DNA of 64,000 nucleotides from Planctomycetaceae bacterium UBA2972. Its GTDB lineage: Bacteria; Planctomycetota; Planctomycetia; Pirellulales; Pirellulaceae. The notes under the pieces were generated by a model, which saw only the letters and a program-made list of their open reading frames with translations, did no database searches and was not told where the DNA came from. A program made the translations under genes and the position numbers. This document shows positions 53,746 through 63,590 of the stretch, in pieces (position 1 is the first letter of the stretch; each line of letters starts with the position of its first letter). The stretch spans positions 1 through 64,000 of the forward strand of contig DEAW01000147.1 in NCBI GenBank assembly GCA_002348315.1, written 5' to 3'.

Positions 53746-55305
53746 TTAGAGTCTGGAGTAATGAAGCAGGACTGGCAGCATTTTATTTTGATACCGCTCT
53801 AAATTGGGCATCTGCTCTAACTTCATTTCAGATTTTACAGCAGCATCAAACATCGCCTGCCCGGCATGTAAAAATCCCTCAGCATAATCCTGGGGTAATT
53901 TGTTTAATTTGTCCAGCAAGCTTTTTGCACGAGTTAGATTGCGAATTTTAGTATTGGGATTTGTCGCATAGGAAAACACTCCGTAGAACATGAGCTCCTG
54001 ATCGTTGTCAAAGATGGCGAGTGCAGTATCAAGGTGCATGTCGGCAGCTGAGAAATCCTCATTCGATAACAAACAAAAGATGAGTAGTGTTAGTGCCTCT
54101 TGATTCGCCGGGGATCTCTGGATAATTGCCTGCAGATGCTCAATGGCTTTTTCAGCCTGTTCATTGGCCACTAACAATTGTGCATATTGTTGACGCATGC
54201 CATGGTTATTGGGTTCTGCCAAAACCGCTCGCTCGACCAACGATAGTGCTCGTGGTAAGTCATTTTGAGCAACCGCAATCAGCCCCAGATTGGTTAACGC
54301 GCGCGAATTCTCCGGTTCAATGTCTAACGTATCCTCAAAGTGGCCTGCCGCTTCGGTTAGATGGTTCATGCGGAGTTTGGCTAAGCCTAGATTTAGATGT
54401 AGTGAAGTGTCTTGTGGAGCTTTTTCCAAAGCGGCGGTATAGTGTTTAACGGCTGTGGGGAAATCCCCGTACGTAAACAGAGCACTATCCCCGCGTGCAC
54501 GCAAAGCGGCTGACGTATCTTTTAAGTCCTCCACAGTATCGAGTAACGGATCGGCCAGATAGAGTTCGAATCCACCCTGATCGAATTCCTGCTGGTGAAA
54601 TTTGGCACGACGACGGTTTCCCAATTTGTTGTAGGCCATCATCAAACTGTAATGCACATTCCGGGCAGCCGGATTGAGTTGCATGGCCGCCTGGAACTGA
54701 GTAATCGCGGAAGGAGTGTCTGCTATCAGAAGTACTTTCCCCAACCCCCAACGTGCGATCGCGGTTTCTTTTAACTCCAACGCTTTGGTAAAAGCTGCTT
54801 CGGCTTGCTCGAGCTGATGGAGTGCCAGATGAGTGTCTCCCAGATAATAGTAAATTGCCTTTAGCAATTCAGGTTGTTTTCTATCGAGCTTGGCGTAAAC
54901 CTGAGCGGCTTCATTGAAATGGGTTACGGCTGCCTCAGCGTTGTTTGTTTTACGATGAACATGAGCGAGTAGGTAATGCCGAGACAAACTTTGTTGCGGG
55001 TCAAGCAAAATGGCATTGTTGTAACAAACAGCCGCCTGATCGAGCATGTCGTAGGCATGCAGGAGTCGTCCGGCGTGTTCATATTGATTTGCAAGTTCAC
55101 TTAAAGTCGGCAGGCTCTGTTCGCCCGACTGGATTTGCATCAGCGAGGTGCAGGCGAATTTCAGTTTCCCCTGTGCTTCGGAATCCAGTTTGCTGAGTTC
55201 AGGCAGGGAGACCGGGCGTACTGCTGCAGGAATCTTCGCAGCCTTGTCATTACATCCGGCAAGTAGAATGATTGCAGTCAGCAGGAGTGGGTACACCGGT
55301 TTCAT
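53746..55305 (-). CDS. TPR-repeat lipoprotein
   Basis: The 519-residue protein has a lipoprotein signal (LLLTAIILLAGC) followed by many TPR units of about 34 residues from about 60 to 480, with clear examples AEAAFTKALELKETAIARW and AVKHYTAALEKAPQDTSLH. Its ATG overlaps the stop of the upstream FG-GAP/UnbV gene by four bases. This TPR plus UnbV pairing suggests a surface complex. Confidence 0.87.
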   Translation of the reverse strand: MKPVYPLLLTAIILLAGCNDKAAKIPAAVRPVSLPELSKLDSEAQGKLKFACTSLMQIQSGEQSLPTLSELANQYEHAGRLLHAYDMLDQAAVCYNNAILLDPQQSLSRHYLLAHVHRKTNNAEAAVTHFNEAAQVYAKLDRKQPELLKAIYYYLGDTHLALHQLEQAEAAFTKALELKETAIARWGLGKVLLIADTPSAITQFQAAMQLNPAARNVHYSLMMAYNKLGNRRRAKFHQQEFDQGGFELYLADPLLDTVEDLKDTSAALRARGDSALFTYGDFPTAVKHYTAALEKAPQDTSLHLNLGLAKLRMNHLTEAAGHFEDTLDIEPENSRALTNLGLIAVAQNDLPRALSLVERAVLAEPNNHGMRQQYAQLLVANEQAEKAIEHLQAIIQRSPANQEALTLLIFCLLSNEDFSAADMHLDTALAIFDNDQELMFYGVFSYATNPNTKIRNLTRAKSLLDKLNKLPQDYAEGFLHAGQAMFDAAVKSEMKLEQMPNLERYQNKMLPVLLHYSRL

Positions 55306-57077
55306 TCGGCGGTCTCCCGGGCTTTGGCTGCAGTGCCCTGTCCCTGTGAGATCGTGACGTATTGATCTGCCGCGATGCCTTCAAAGCGTTCGGTGTTCCC
55401 ATTATTCCAATGGACGGTGACCTGTACATCCGTGTTGTGACTTCCCAGGCCTACCAAAATACGCGGGTCGTTCACCGAAAGGTAACTTCCATCGGTACGT
55501 GGTGTACGATGCAAAATGACACCATTGCTCAGATGGAATTCCAGTCGGCATTGAACCCGGGGCGTTGCCACGTCACCGGCTTGCAGTTGCACGCCAAGCC
55601 AATGCTGATCGTTTCCTACATTATTGGTATAGAGTCGGGCGGGGCCGGAATTATTACTGATGATGATGTCAGTATCACCGTCATTGTCGATGTCCCCGAA
55701 GGAAGCACCACGAGTGACTTCGAGTGGTTCACACAGTTGACCGGCGACGGCCGTTAGGTCTTCGTAGGATTTCCCATTCAAGTTGCGGAATAGTTGATTG
55801 CGTTCCTGCAGTGGATAGGGGTCGCCGGCTCGTTGCCTCGACTCGACAAAATTGGTCGCTCCGTTTGCCATAAACAGATCGAGCCAGCCGTCATTATCAT
55901 AATCGAACCAGGCTGTCCCGAATGCGGTGTAACCGATACTGGGTACTCCCAACCGAAATTGATCTGTGGCGTCTTCAAAGAATCCGTCACCCAGGTTGAG
56001 GTACACCGTGTTTGTCTCTTCGGCCCAATGACCCATCACCAAATCTTCATCCCCATCTCCATCAATATCAGCCGCATCCACGCCCATACTGCCTTCAGCG
56101 AATCCGTCTATATTGCAGGCACAGCCCCGAATCAGGGCTTCTTCAGTGAATGTGCCGTCCTGTTGATTGATCCAAAGCTGGTTGTGTCCGGCGTCATTGG
56201 CAACGTAGATATCAATCCAGTTGTCGCCATTAAAATCTCGTACCAATACACCCAACCCAGCCTCAGGTTTTTGAGCGATTCCGGAAACGGCGGAGATATC
56301 TTTGAAGGTTCCGTCCTGTTGATTGAGGAATAATCGATCAGGTTCAGCAACGCCACTTTTGGGGCCGCAATAACCTAAGGCTCCGTTTGTGAGGTAACAG
56401 GGTCGATGCGTGTCATAGCCGAAAGTGATGTAATTAGTGATATAAAGATCATCCCAGCCGTCCTGATTTATATCTGCGAAGACGGCGCTGGTTCCCCACT
56501 GGGAGGAAGAGACTCCCGCCTGACTGGTCACGTCCACAAAAGTACCGTCACCTTTGTTTTGCCAAAGCTGATTGTCACCCCAGTTAGTGATGTAAATATC
56601 TTGCCAGCCATCATGATTGAAATCAGTAACCGCCGCACCCATTCCATACCCCGTCGCATCGATCCCGGATTCGTCCGTAACATTCACGAAGGTAATCCGT
56701 GATTGACCTGATGGATCAGTGACAAGATCGTTACGAAATAATTGATCTCGCGGAGTGTCGGCGGGTGGATAGATGGAGTCTTTCAGGCTGGTCTCTTCAC
56801 CTAACAAAGATCCCTGGAGGAGATAGACATCCAGATCCCCATCATTATCAAAATCGAATAAGACCGTACCACTTCCCATCAGCTCTGGAAGATAGAGTTG
56901 GCCGGTCATTCCGTTGTAATGGGTAAAGTCGAGGTCGACTTCCGAGGTGACATCAGTGAAGAGTTCCAGCGAAGGACGAGTTTCCGGTGTCGGTTTGTCG
57001 TTCTCGACAATCACGGCTTCTTCACTGGTACACCCTAAAAGGATGAGCAGCGGTAGCAAGTAGACGATGGGCTTCAT
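55302..57077 (-). CDS. FG-GAP/VCBS and ASPIC/UnbV repeat lipoprotein (CRTAC1-like)
   Basis: The 591-residue lipoprotein (LLPLLILLGC) contains repeated calcium-binding blade motifs such as FDFDNDGDLDVYLLQG, DFNHDGWQDIYITNWG and DIDNDGDTDIIISNN, forming a beta-propeller. A C-terminal ASPIC/UnbV domain follows, with VTVHWNNGNTERF. Such proteins are cell-surface or adhesion proteins, with CRTAC1 as the animal relative. It overlaps the TPR gene by four bases. Confidence 0.92.
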   Translation of the reverse strand: MKPIVYLLPLLILLGCTSEEAVIVENDKPTPETRPSLELFTDVTSEVDLDFTHYNGMTGQLYLPELMGSGTVLFDFDNDGDLDVYLLQGSLLGEETSLKDSIYPPADTPRDQLFRNDLVTDPSGQSRITFVNVTDESGIDATGYGMGAAVTDFNHDGWQDIYITNWGDNQLWQNKGDGTFVDVTSQAGVSSSQWGTSAVFADINQDGWDDLYITNYITFGYDTHRPCYLTNGALGYCGPKSGVAEPDRLFLNQQDGTFKDISAVSGIAQKPEAGLGVLVRDFNGDNWIDIYVANDAGHNQLWINQQDGTFTEEALIRGCACNIDGFAEGSMGVDAADIDGDGDEDLVMGHWAEETNTVYLNLGDGFFEDATDQFRLGVPSIGYTAFGTAWFDYDNDGWLDLFMANGATNFVESRQRAGDPYPLQERNQLFRNLNGKSYEDLTAVAGQLCEPLEVTRGASFGDIDNDGDTDIIISNNSGPARLYTNNVGNDQHWLGVQLQAGDVATPRVQCRLEFHLSNGVILHRTPRTDGSYLSVNDPRILVGLGSHNTDVQVTVHWNNGNTERFEGIAADQYVTISQGQGTAAKARETAE

Positions 57078-57152
57078 GCTGTTCTTATAACCACCATCAC
57101 TAAGCGATGTAAAGATGCACTGATTCAGGTATCGCTGCCGGAGCAGCTCGGG

Positions 57153-58079
57153 TTATTTAATCTTGACGGCTTGTGTCATGGAAATATCGAGTTCCGCTGG
57201 AATTTCCATCCCCTGGACAGAAAGGGTGATCGCTCCTTTGACATGAAGTTTGAAGACGGAATCGACAATTTGATTCTTTTCCGCATCAAAGAAATACGTC
57301 GTCCCACCATCGACTAATTCCAAATCACTTCCGGTAACCGATGGTGCTCCTGGTGCCGGAGCGTCCTGAGTGAAATTCACATCGGTATAGGTGATTGTCA
57401 CTTTGTGGAGTTTACGGCTCTTGACCTCTTCCACGCCGACATACTTACTGGTTGCCGTATGAGTAAACTTTGCGCCTTGTCCTAAATCAGTGGAGGTATC
57501 TTTCTTCCAGACGGCGCCGGGTGTAACGGGCTTTGCATTGTATTCCTGGATTTGAGAATTTGACTTGTCTTTCAGCCCTTGAGGGTCGAGATCTGCCTGA
57601 AGGAGTGATTTACCAGGTTCCTCTAACTCTTCAATCCCATCCACGGTGGCCAGAGCGGATTTCACATTCCCTTCTTTGTCAAAGACTAAAGTGGTTTTAC
57701 TTTTGGCAATCGCGGCCATGACATCCACGAGAAAATCCGCTGCAGTTCCCTGAGGTTTTGGGCCGACGGCCGAGTCAAACTTGAGTGCGACTCCACCGGG
57801 CAAGGTTGTTTCATCGGTAAGTGACTCAAAGGTCTCGACGACCGTGACATCGCCATTTGCTGCTGGTTTCGAGGCTATGTTCTTAGTAACCGCTTTACGC
57901 TTCTGGCCCGTTTGGAGTTCCATTCCGGCAATCTTCAGAGTCTGTTGAATTTCCAACGTCGTTTCCACGGTATATTCACCTGCTTTAGGAACGGCAGGCT
58001 TGATGACGATCTGTGCCGGGAGGACAGGTGTGAGCGTGAGAACGAGCAAGAGTGCTGTGAGTTTGGAGAGGCGAAGCAT
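57153..58079 (-). CDS. Secreted protein of unknown function (DUF6263-like)
   Basis: The 308-residue protein has a signal peptide (LTALLLVLTLTPVLPAQ) and a beta-rich body with VETTLEIQQTLKIAG, VTVVETFESLT and VWKKDTSTDLG. The pattern recalls DUF6263-type planctomycete proteins, but I cannot confirm this. It diverges from the large DUF1549/1553 gene. No catalytic residues are evident. Confidence 0.65.
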   Translation of the reverse strand: MLRLSKLTALLLVLTLTPVLPAQIVIKPAVPKAGEYTVETTLEIQQTLKIAGMELQTGQKRKAVTKNIASKPAANGDVTVVETFESLTDETTLPGGVALKFDSAVGPKPQGTAADFLVDVMAAIAKSKTTLVFDKEGNVKSALATVDGIEELEEPGKSLLQADLDPQGLKDKSNSQIQEYNAKPVTPGAVWKKDTSTDLGQGAKFTHTATSKYVGVEEVKSRKLHKVTITYTDVNFTQDAPAPGAPSVTGSDLELVDGGTTYFFDAEKNQIVDSVFKLHVKGAITLSVQGMEIPAELDISMTQAVKIK

Positions 58080-58291
58080 GATAGAAGCTTTCCTGAATGG
58101 GAGTCTGCATTAGAGGAGGACGATAATCGTCTGTATTATAGGTCATTCGCTGAGCGGACAACATTATTGACTTGCTTTTCAAACAAATCGAAAACGACGT
58201 ATCCGCCTTCATTCTGTTTGCCTTGTATGAGATAATAAAAGCACCTACCTTCACCATTCGCGCCGAACCATCATTCAATGAAAAGTCGATC
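58080..58291. other. Divergent intergenic region with a small palindrome
   Basis: GACGAT-A-ATCGTC at 58119-58131 is a perfect 13-base palindrome and is followed by TATTAT, so it could be an operator or promoter element for either divergent gene. No other signal is visible. Confidence 0.3.
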
Positions 58292-61200
58292 ATGCGACCG
58301 ATCCTAGCCATTACGATTCTGAGCTTCTGTATTTTGACAGGCTCACTTCACGCAGACGAAAGTTTGGATCCTGTACAGGTGGAATTCTTCGAAACGAAGA
58401 TTCGCCCGGTGCTTGTGCAACACTGCTATTCCTGCCACAGCCTCGACAGTGATTCAGTCAAAGGTGGTTATCTGGTGGACAGTCGCAAGGGGATCCGACA
58501 GGGAGGGGACTCCGGTGCTGGAATTGTCCCGGGCAATCCTGATGAAAGCCTGTTGCTGAGCGCCATGAAATACGAATCATTTGAGATGCCTCCTAAAGGC
58601 AAGCTCCCTGAAAGTGTGCTCAAAGATTTTGAGACGTGGATCAAAAATGGTGCGGTCGACCCTCGTGAAGGTGGACAGGTTGTGACTCGTAATTCGATTG
58701 ATTACGCCAAAGCCGCAGAATTCTGGTCGTTTAAGAAACCTGTGGCCACAGCCATTCCTGCGGTCCAACAGACAGATTGGACAAGAAATGACATCGATTA
58801 TTTTGTACTTGCCCAACTCGAAGAAAACCTGATGCAACCGGGCCCGTCAGCAGATAAACGAACACTGATACGCCGAGCTTACTACGACCTGATCGGCTTG
58901 CCTCCATCCCCTCAGCAGATTCAGGCATTCCTGGAGGACGATCGCCCCGAAGCTTTTTCCAAAGTCGTGGAAGAGTTATTGGCTTCAAAACATTATGGAG
59001 AACGTTGGGGTCGATACTGGCTTGATGTTGCCCGGTATGGTGAAGATCAGGCGCATACATTCAAAGCACGAAAATATCCCCGCGGCTATCTCTATCGCGA
59101 TTGGGTCGTTCAGTCCTTCAATGACGACATGCCCTACAACACGTTCGTGAAATATCAGATTGCGGGTGACCTGATCGATGCTCCAGAACAACATGATCGT
59201 CTGGCAGCGTTAGGACTCTTCGCTCTGGGACCTGTCTACTACGCTGAAAATGTGGAAAAAGCCAAAGCTGCTGCGGATGAATGGGATGATCGTATTGATA
59301 CGGTCAGTCGCGGAGTGTTAGGGCTTACCGTGTCCTGTGCACGTTGCCATGATCACAAATATGATCCCATCTCCACCAGCGATTACTACGGATTGGCCGG
59401 ATTGTTTGCCAGTACGAACTACCAGGAGCGTCCGGTGGTGTCAGCCGAAGTGGTGCAGCAGCGAGCGGATGCAGATCAAAAAGTCAAAGATAATGAACTG
59501 GAGATCACTCGGTTCTTAGTGACAGCAGGACGGGAACTACGCCCCAGACTGTCCGGCGACATTTCAAAATATGTCTCCCGGGCATTTCAATTGCTGGAAC
59601 GACAAAAAGGTGGGGGTGATCTTAAAAAGCACTATCAGGAAGTGCTCAAGGATTCAGGGCTCAGCGAAACGTTGTTAAAGCGTTGGGTAGCCATTCTGCA
59701 GACCAAGGGAAAACGTAGAGAAACGCATCCGTATCTCACTGACTGGTTTGCATGGACTGATTCTCTGCCAGAGGATAAGAATCAGTCCGGAGACGAACAG
59801 TTACTGGCCAAAGCGGAAGCCCTGGGAGTAGCGTTACAGCAGCATGTGGAATCGAAACTGATGCAGCGTGAGAAGCTGTTTAAGTTGTTTGGTGAAAACG
59901 TTGCCTTTGTAAAAACGGAAGATCTGGCCGTGGTACGCCCGGGCGTTATTCCCTTAGGGAACTTATTTGATGACGGTAAAACCGTGCCACTTGATGGCGC
60001 CATAGCATCCGATGCCCTGGGATCAGTTGCTGAACCAACCGATTTGGGCGTACTTAAGACGGCCTTTGGCTGGGGCGAGCGGATTCATGTTGGGCCGGAA
60101 ATTGACTTTGATTTTGTCCATCTCGGAGCGGATGCTCGCGCTTATGGAAAAATTACCAACGATGCCTGGCTGGATAAAAATGGAATCTCAACACTGGGTG
60201 AAGGCTATCAGGCGGGAGGTAAACGACAAGAGCAGGGTATCGGGATGCATGCCAACGCCCTGATTACTTTTGATCTGGATGAGATTCGCAAGGCCGGACT
60301 CTTACCACAGGATCAGCGATTTAAATTCAAAGTGGATCGAGCCGGGATCAATGATGATGCATTGAATTCCAATGCCAGTGCCCATCTGGCTGTGGTGGTT
60401 TCCAAACCTCATAAAGATCGCAAGGTGATGGATGCGATCTTAGGGGGCTATGTGAATGGTAAGAAGATGCAGATCGCCTACAGTGATTTCACTTATTATT
60501 TCAATGGTGTCATCCCTCCCGAGATTAAAGCGAATGGTCAGTTTTTCGAAATGGATATCGATATTCCCGCCGATGCCAGGTACGTCACTTTGGTAGCACT
60601 GGGGGCTGGTGGACCGGCTGATAACACGATTTCCTCAGACCACGCCGTTTGGTCAGGCGTACGACTGGAAGCGAATCCTCTGCCGGAAGCAGTAGCGAAA
60701 AATGATGAACTAAACGAAGCAGACCGGATGGATGAGTCGTTGCGTCAGGACGCGATTCTGTTGTCGCGCATGTTGTACGAAGAAGGCTTACTGGCCTTAC
60801 CACCGAATGAAGTGGAATCCCGATTGGAAGGTGAACCTAAAACGCAAATGACGGCATTGCGAAAGTCGCTTGAACAGGCCAAACAGGATGCTGCTGCGAT
60901 TGAGATATTACGAGCACATTCGCTGGCGGAAGGCAACGCTCAGGATTTACAGATCTATCTTGCCGGTGACCCTGGCAAGAAGGGTGATATTGCCCAACGA
61001 GCCAATCTGGCAATTTTTACGGAAGGTGAAAAAATACCTTACGAGTCGACCGGCAGCGGCCGTCTGGAGTTTGCCAATTCCATCACGTCCAGTGATAATC
61101 CTTTGACAGCTCGAGTGATGGTCAATCGAATCTGGGCTGGTCACTTCGGCAAAGGATTGGTTGGGACGCTTAGTAACTTCGGCACGTTAGGTGATCTCCC

Positions 61201-61867
61201 GACGCACCCCGAACTGCTCGATTATCTGGCAATCGAATTTATGGAGCACGACTGGTCCATCAAACATCTTCATCGACTGGTGATGAATTCCTCTGTTTAT
61301 CAACAAAGTAGCGCGTTTAATGCACAAAAGTTTGAAGCGGATCCGGAGAATAAACTGCTTTGGAGAATGAATCGTCGTCGCCTGGAAGTTGAACCCTGGC
61401 GTGATGGTTTACTCGCAGTTTCCGGGGAATTGGAATTAGGGATGGGCGGCCCTTCGATCGATCTGGATAATGCCGGTAATAAACGCCGGACATTGTATGG
61501 TTTCGTGAGCCGGCATCGGCTGAACGAACTATTACGTTTGTTTGATTTTCCTGATCCCAATATTACTGCGGCTGCCCGACCGGTCACGACAGTACCTTTG
61601 CAGCAGTTGTTTGTGCTCAACAGTGACTTCATGATGAACCGTGCCCGTGCACTGAGCGCTCGGGTTGAAAGCGAAATGGACGGGACCATTGAAGAAAAAA
61701 TCCAAAAGGTGTTCGAACTGCTTTATGGTCGTGTCCCTGATGATGCCGATGTTGCCTTAGGAATAGAATTTTTGGAAGTCGTTGGTACCGAGACAGATAT
61801 GAAAAATGCCTGGGACCAATACGCTTTGGCCTTATTAAGCGCCAATGAATTTATGTTTGTTGATTAA
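58292..61867 (+). CDS. PSCyt1-DUF1549-(NPCBM-like)-DUF1553 secreted protein
   Basis: From ATG 58292 the protein has 1191 residues: signal peptide (about 1-21), a PSCyt1 cytochrome-like domain with CYSCH at 45-49, DUF1549 (YGERWGRYWLDVARYGEDQ), an insert and C-terminal DUF1553 (NRIWAGHFGKGLV, WRMNRRRLEVEPWRDG). The insert, about 250 residues, includes GIGMHANALITFDLDE and resembles an NPCBM carbohydrate-binding module, absent from the other copy in this window. The frame is open to TTG 58172, but that start would hide the signal peptide. A DUF1501 gene follows. Confidence 0.9.
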   Translation: MRPILAITILSFCILTGSLHADESLDPVQVEFFETKIRPVLVQHCYSCHSLDSDSVKGGYLVDSRKGIRQGGDSGAGIVPGNPDESLLLSAMKYESFEMPPKGKLPESVLKDFETWIKNGAVDPREGGQVVTRNSIDYAKAAEFWSFKKPVATAIPAVQQTDWTRNDIDYFVLAQLEENLMQPGPSADKRTLIRRAYYDLIGLPPSPQQIQAFLEDDRPEAFSKVVEELLASKHYGERWGRYWLDVARYGEDQAHTFKARKYPRGYLYRDWVVQSFNDDMPYNTFVKYQIAGDLIDAPEQHDRLAALGLFALGPVYYAENVEKAKAAADEWDDRIDTVSRGVLGLTVSCARCHDHKYDPISTSDYYGLAGLFASTNYQERPVVSAEVVQQRADADQKVKDNELEITRFLVTAGRELRPRLSGDISKYVSRAFQLLERQKGGGDLKKHYQEVLKDSGLSETLLKRWVAILQTKGKRRETHPYLTDWFAWTDSLPEDKNQSGDEQLLAKAEALGVALQQHVESKLMQREKLFKLFGENVAFVKTEDLAVVRPGVIPLGNLFDDGKTVPLDGAIASDALGSVAEPTDLGVLKTAFGWGERIHVGPEIDFDFVHLGADARAYGKITNDAWLDKNGISTLGEGYQAGGKRQEQGIGMHANALITFDLDEIRKAGLLPQDQRFKFKVDRAGINDDALNSNASAHLAVVVSKPHKDRKVMDAILGGYVNGKKMQIAYSDFTYYFNGVIPPEIKANGQFFEMDIDIPADARYVTLVALGAGGPADNTISSDHAVWSGVRLEANPLPEAVAKNDELNEADRMDESLRQDAILLSRMLYEEGLLALPPNEVESRLEGEPKTQMTALRKSLEQAKQDAAAIEILRAHSLAEGNAQDLQIYLAGDPGKKGDIAQRANLAIFTEGEKIPYESTGSGRLEFANSITSSDNPLTARVMVNRIWAGHFGKGLVGTLSNFGTLGDLPTHPELLDYLAIEFMEHDWSIKHLHRLVMNSSVYQQSSAFNAQKFEADPENKLLWRMNRRRLEVEPWRDGLLAVSGELELGMGGPSIDLDNAGNKRRTLYGFVSRHRLNELLRLFDFPDPNITAAARPVTTVPLQQLFVLNSDFMMNRARALSARVESEMDGTIEEKIQKVFELLYGRVPDDADVALGIEFLEVVGTETDMKNAWDQYALALLSANEFMFVD

Positions 61868-61925
61868 CCATGCGACGAGACATTCGGAAACGTCGCTTTT
61901 AGAAAAGCTCAAAGAATACAGAACT

Positions 61926-63323
61926 ATGTACGATCCTCAAATCGTTAAGAATCCGTTACTCAAAAATAATCTGGTTTCGCGCCGACAGCTTTTGAAATCG
62001 AGTGGTGTGGGCTTTGGTATGCTCGGTCTTTCTGCATTACTTGCAGAAGAACAAAAGCTGGCCGCGGCAGTGAAATCCACAAGTCCGCTGATTCCTAAGC
62101 AGACACATCATGTACCTCGCGCCAAACATGTCATCTTCCTGTTCATGAACGGAGGGCCCTCGCATGTAGACACCTTCGATCCCAAACCGGAATTGAAAAC
62201 ACAGGAAGGTAAGACCGGCAAAGGTGGTAAATATATGCCATCTCCATTCAGCTTCAGTAAGTATGGTGAAGCCGGTATCGATATGAGTGAGCTTTACCCG
62301 AATCTGGGTCGCGTTGCAGACGATCTATGTATTTTGCGAGGCATGCACACAACCACGCCGAATCACGAGCCTGGCCTGCTCATGATGAACAGTGGTAACC
62401 AACAGCCAATCCGCCCCTGCCTCGGTTCCTGGGTGACCTATGGACTAGGAACAGAAAACCAAAACCTGCCGGGGTTTGTTGTGCTCTGCCCTGGTAAGCC
62501 CGTGGTAGGTCCGGCGTTGTGGGGAAATAGTTTTCTACCGGGAATCTATCAGGGTACCCATATTAATAATTCCAAAGTGGATCCGAAAAATGTGATTGGG
62601 CACATCAATAACAAGAACTTAAGTCCGGATGCACAGCGGCGTTTGCTTGATTTATTGCAGCAGAGTAACCGCAAACATCTGGAGAAGCGGACAGCAGATC
62701 TAAATCTGGAAGCACGAATTCAGTCCCTGGAAGTTGCTTACGGCATGCAATTCGAGGCTCAGCAGGCGTTTGATATTACACGCGAGTCCAAAGAGACGCT
62801 GGAGTCCTACGGAGAGGGCCAGTTCGCCAATGGTTGCCTGGTCGCGCGTCGACTGGTCGAACGTGGTGTCCGAATGGTTCAGATTTATTACGGTTCGGGA
62901 CAGCCCTGGGATGCTCACGGCAATATCATGGATCACAAACGGGATGCTGGCAAGAGCGACCAACCGATTGCTGCCTTGATCGAAGACCTCAAACAGCGTG
63001 GTCTGCTGGATGACACCCTGATCATCTGGGGCGGCGAGTTTGGTCGTACGCCGACCGCTCAGGGTAAAACCGGGCGGAATCATCACAATACCGGATTTAC
63101 AACCTGGTTGTGTGGAGGCGGAGTGAAGGGTGGCTATGTTCATGGAGCGACAGATGAACTAGGAGTCAACGCGGTGGAAGGGCGTATGGATGTCCACGAT
63201 TTACACGCCACCATATTACACCTGCTCGGCATCAATCATGAAGAATTGACATTCCGGTATAGTGGTCGTGACTTCCGTTTGACGGATGTATTCGGTAATG
63301 TCAATCATGATTTAATCGCCTAA
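61926..63323 (+). CDS. DUF1501 protein, Tat-exported (second copy)
   Basis: From ATG 61926 the protein carries the twin-arginine signal SRRQLLKSSGVGFGMLGLSAL, then HVIFLFMNGGPSHVDTFDPKP, WGGEFGRTP and VHDLHATILHLLGINH, as in the copy at 24982-26451. It follows the DUF1549/1553 gene by 58 bases and is its normal partner. An open frame to 61845 gives a non-Tat N-terminus and overlaps the previous gene, so it was not used. Confidence 0.92.
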   Translation: MYDPQIVKNPLLKNNLVSRRQLLKSSGVGFGMLGLSALLAEEQKLAAAVKSTSPLIPKQTHHVPRAKHVIFLFMNGGPSHVDTFDPKPELKTQEGKTGKGGKYMPSPFSFSKYGEAGIDMSELYPNLGRVADDLCILRGMHTTTPNHEPGLLMMNSGNQQPIRPCLGSWVTYGLGTENQNLPGFVVLCPGKPVVGPALWGNSFLPGIYQGTHINNSKVDPKNVIGHINNKNLSPDAQRRLLDLLQQSNRKHLEKRTADLNLEARIQSLEVAYGMQFEAQQAFDITRESKETLESYGEGQFANGCLVARRLVERGVRMVQIYYGSGQPWDAHGNIMDHKRDAGKSDQPIAALIEDLKQRGLLDDTLIIWGGEFGRTPTAQGKTGRNHHNTGFTTWLCGGGVKGGYVHGATDELGVNAVEGRMDVHDLHATILHLLGINHEELTFRYSGRDFRLTDVFGNVNHDLIA

Positions 63324-63377
63324 ATGGTAGTGATTACGACTGACCAACGAACTGGTTATTTGTTTAACGGTATCTAC

Positions 63378-63406
63378 TTGTCGATTTTAGATTTGGCAAT
63401 TAAATT
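63378..63406 (+). promoter_or_regulatory. Possible promoter of tRNA-His
   Basis: TTGTCG (63378-63383) and TAAATT (63401-63406) are separated by 17 bases and each match four of six consensus positions. Transcription would begin just before the tRNA. This is a weak call. Confidence 0.35.
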
Positions 63407-63419
63407 GAAACACTCAGTG

Positions 63420-63493
63420 GTGGCTGTAGCTCAGTTGGTTAGAGCGCTGGATTGTGGTTCCAGAGGCCGGGGGTTCGAATCCCCTTAGCCACC
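63420..63493 (+). tRNA. tRNA-His (anticodon GUG)
   Basis: A full cloverleaf is visible. The 7-bp acceptor stem is GTGGCTG with TAGCCAC. The D arm starts GCTC. The anticodon stem CTGGA/TCCAG holds loop TTGTGGT, giving anticodon GTG. The T loop is TTCGAAT. G at 63419 is encoded at position -1 opposite C73, the histidine-specific feature. CCA is not encoded. Confidence 0.97.
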
Positions 63494-63512
63494 CTTTTGA
63501 GCATTTATGTGA

Positions 63513-63548
63513 AGAGCACGATGGTTTCAGACCGTCGTGCTCTTTTTT
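63513..63548 (+). terminator. Rho-independent terminator after tRNA-His
   Basis: AGAGCACGATGGT (63513-63525) pairs with ACCGTCGTGCTCT (63531-63543) over 13 bp with one G-T pair and a 5-base loop, followed by a run of T. It ends the tRNA transcript. Confidence 0.9.
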
Positions 63549-63590
63549 CTTGCCATGTGTGGCGCACAGAAACAGGCTCTGTTTGCTGAG

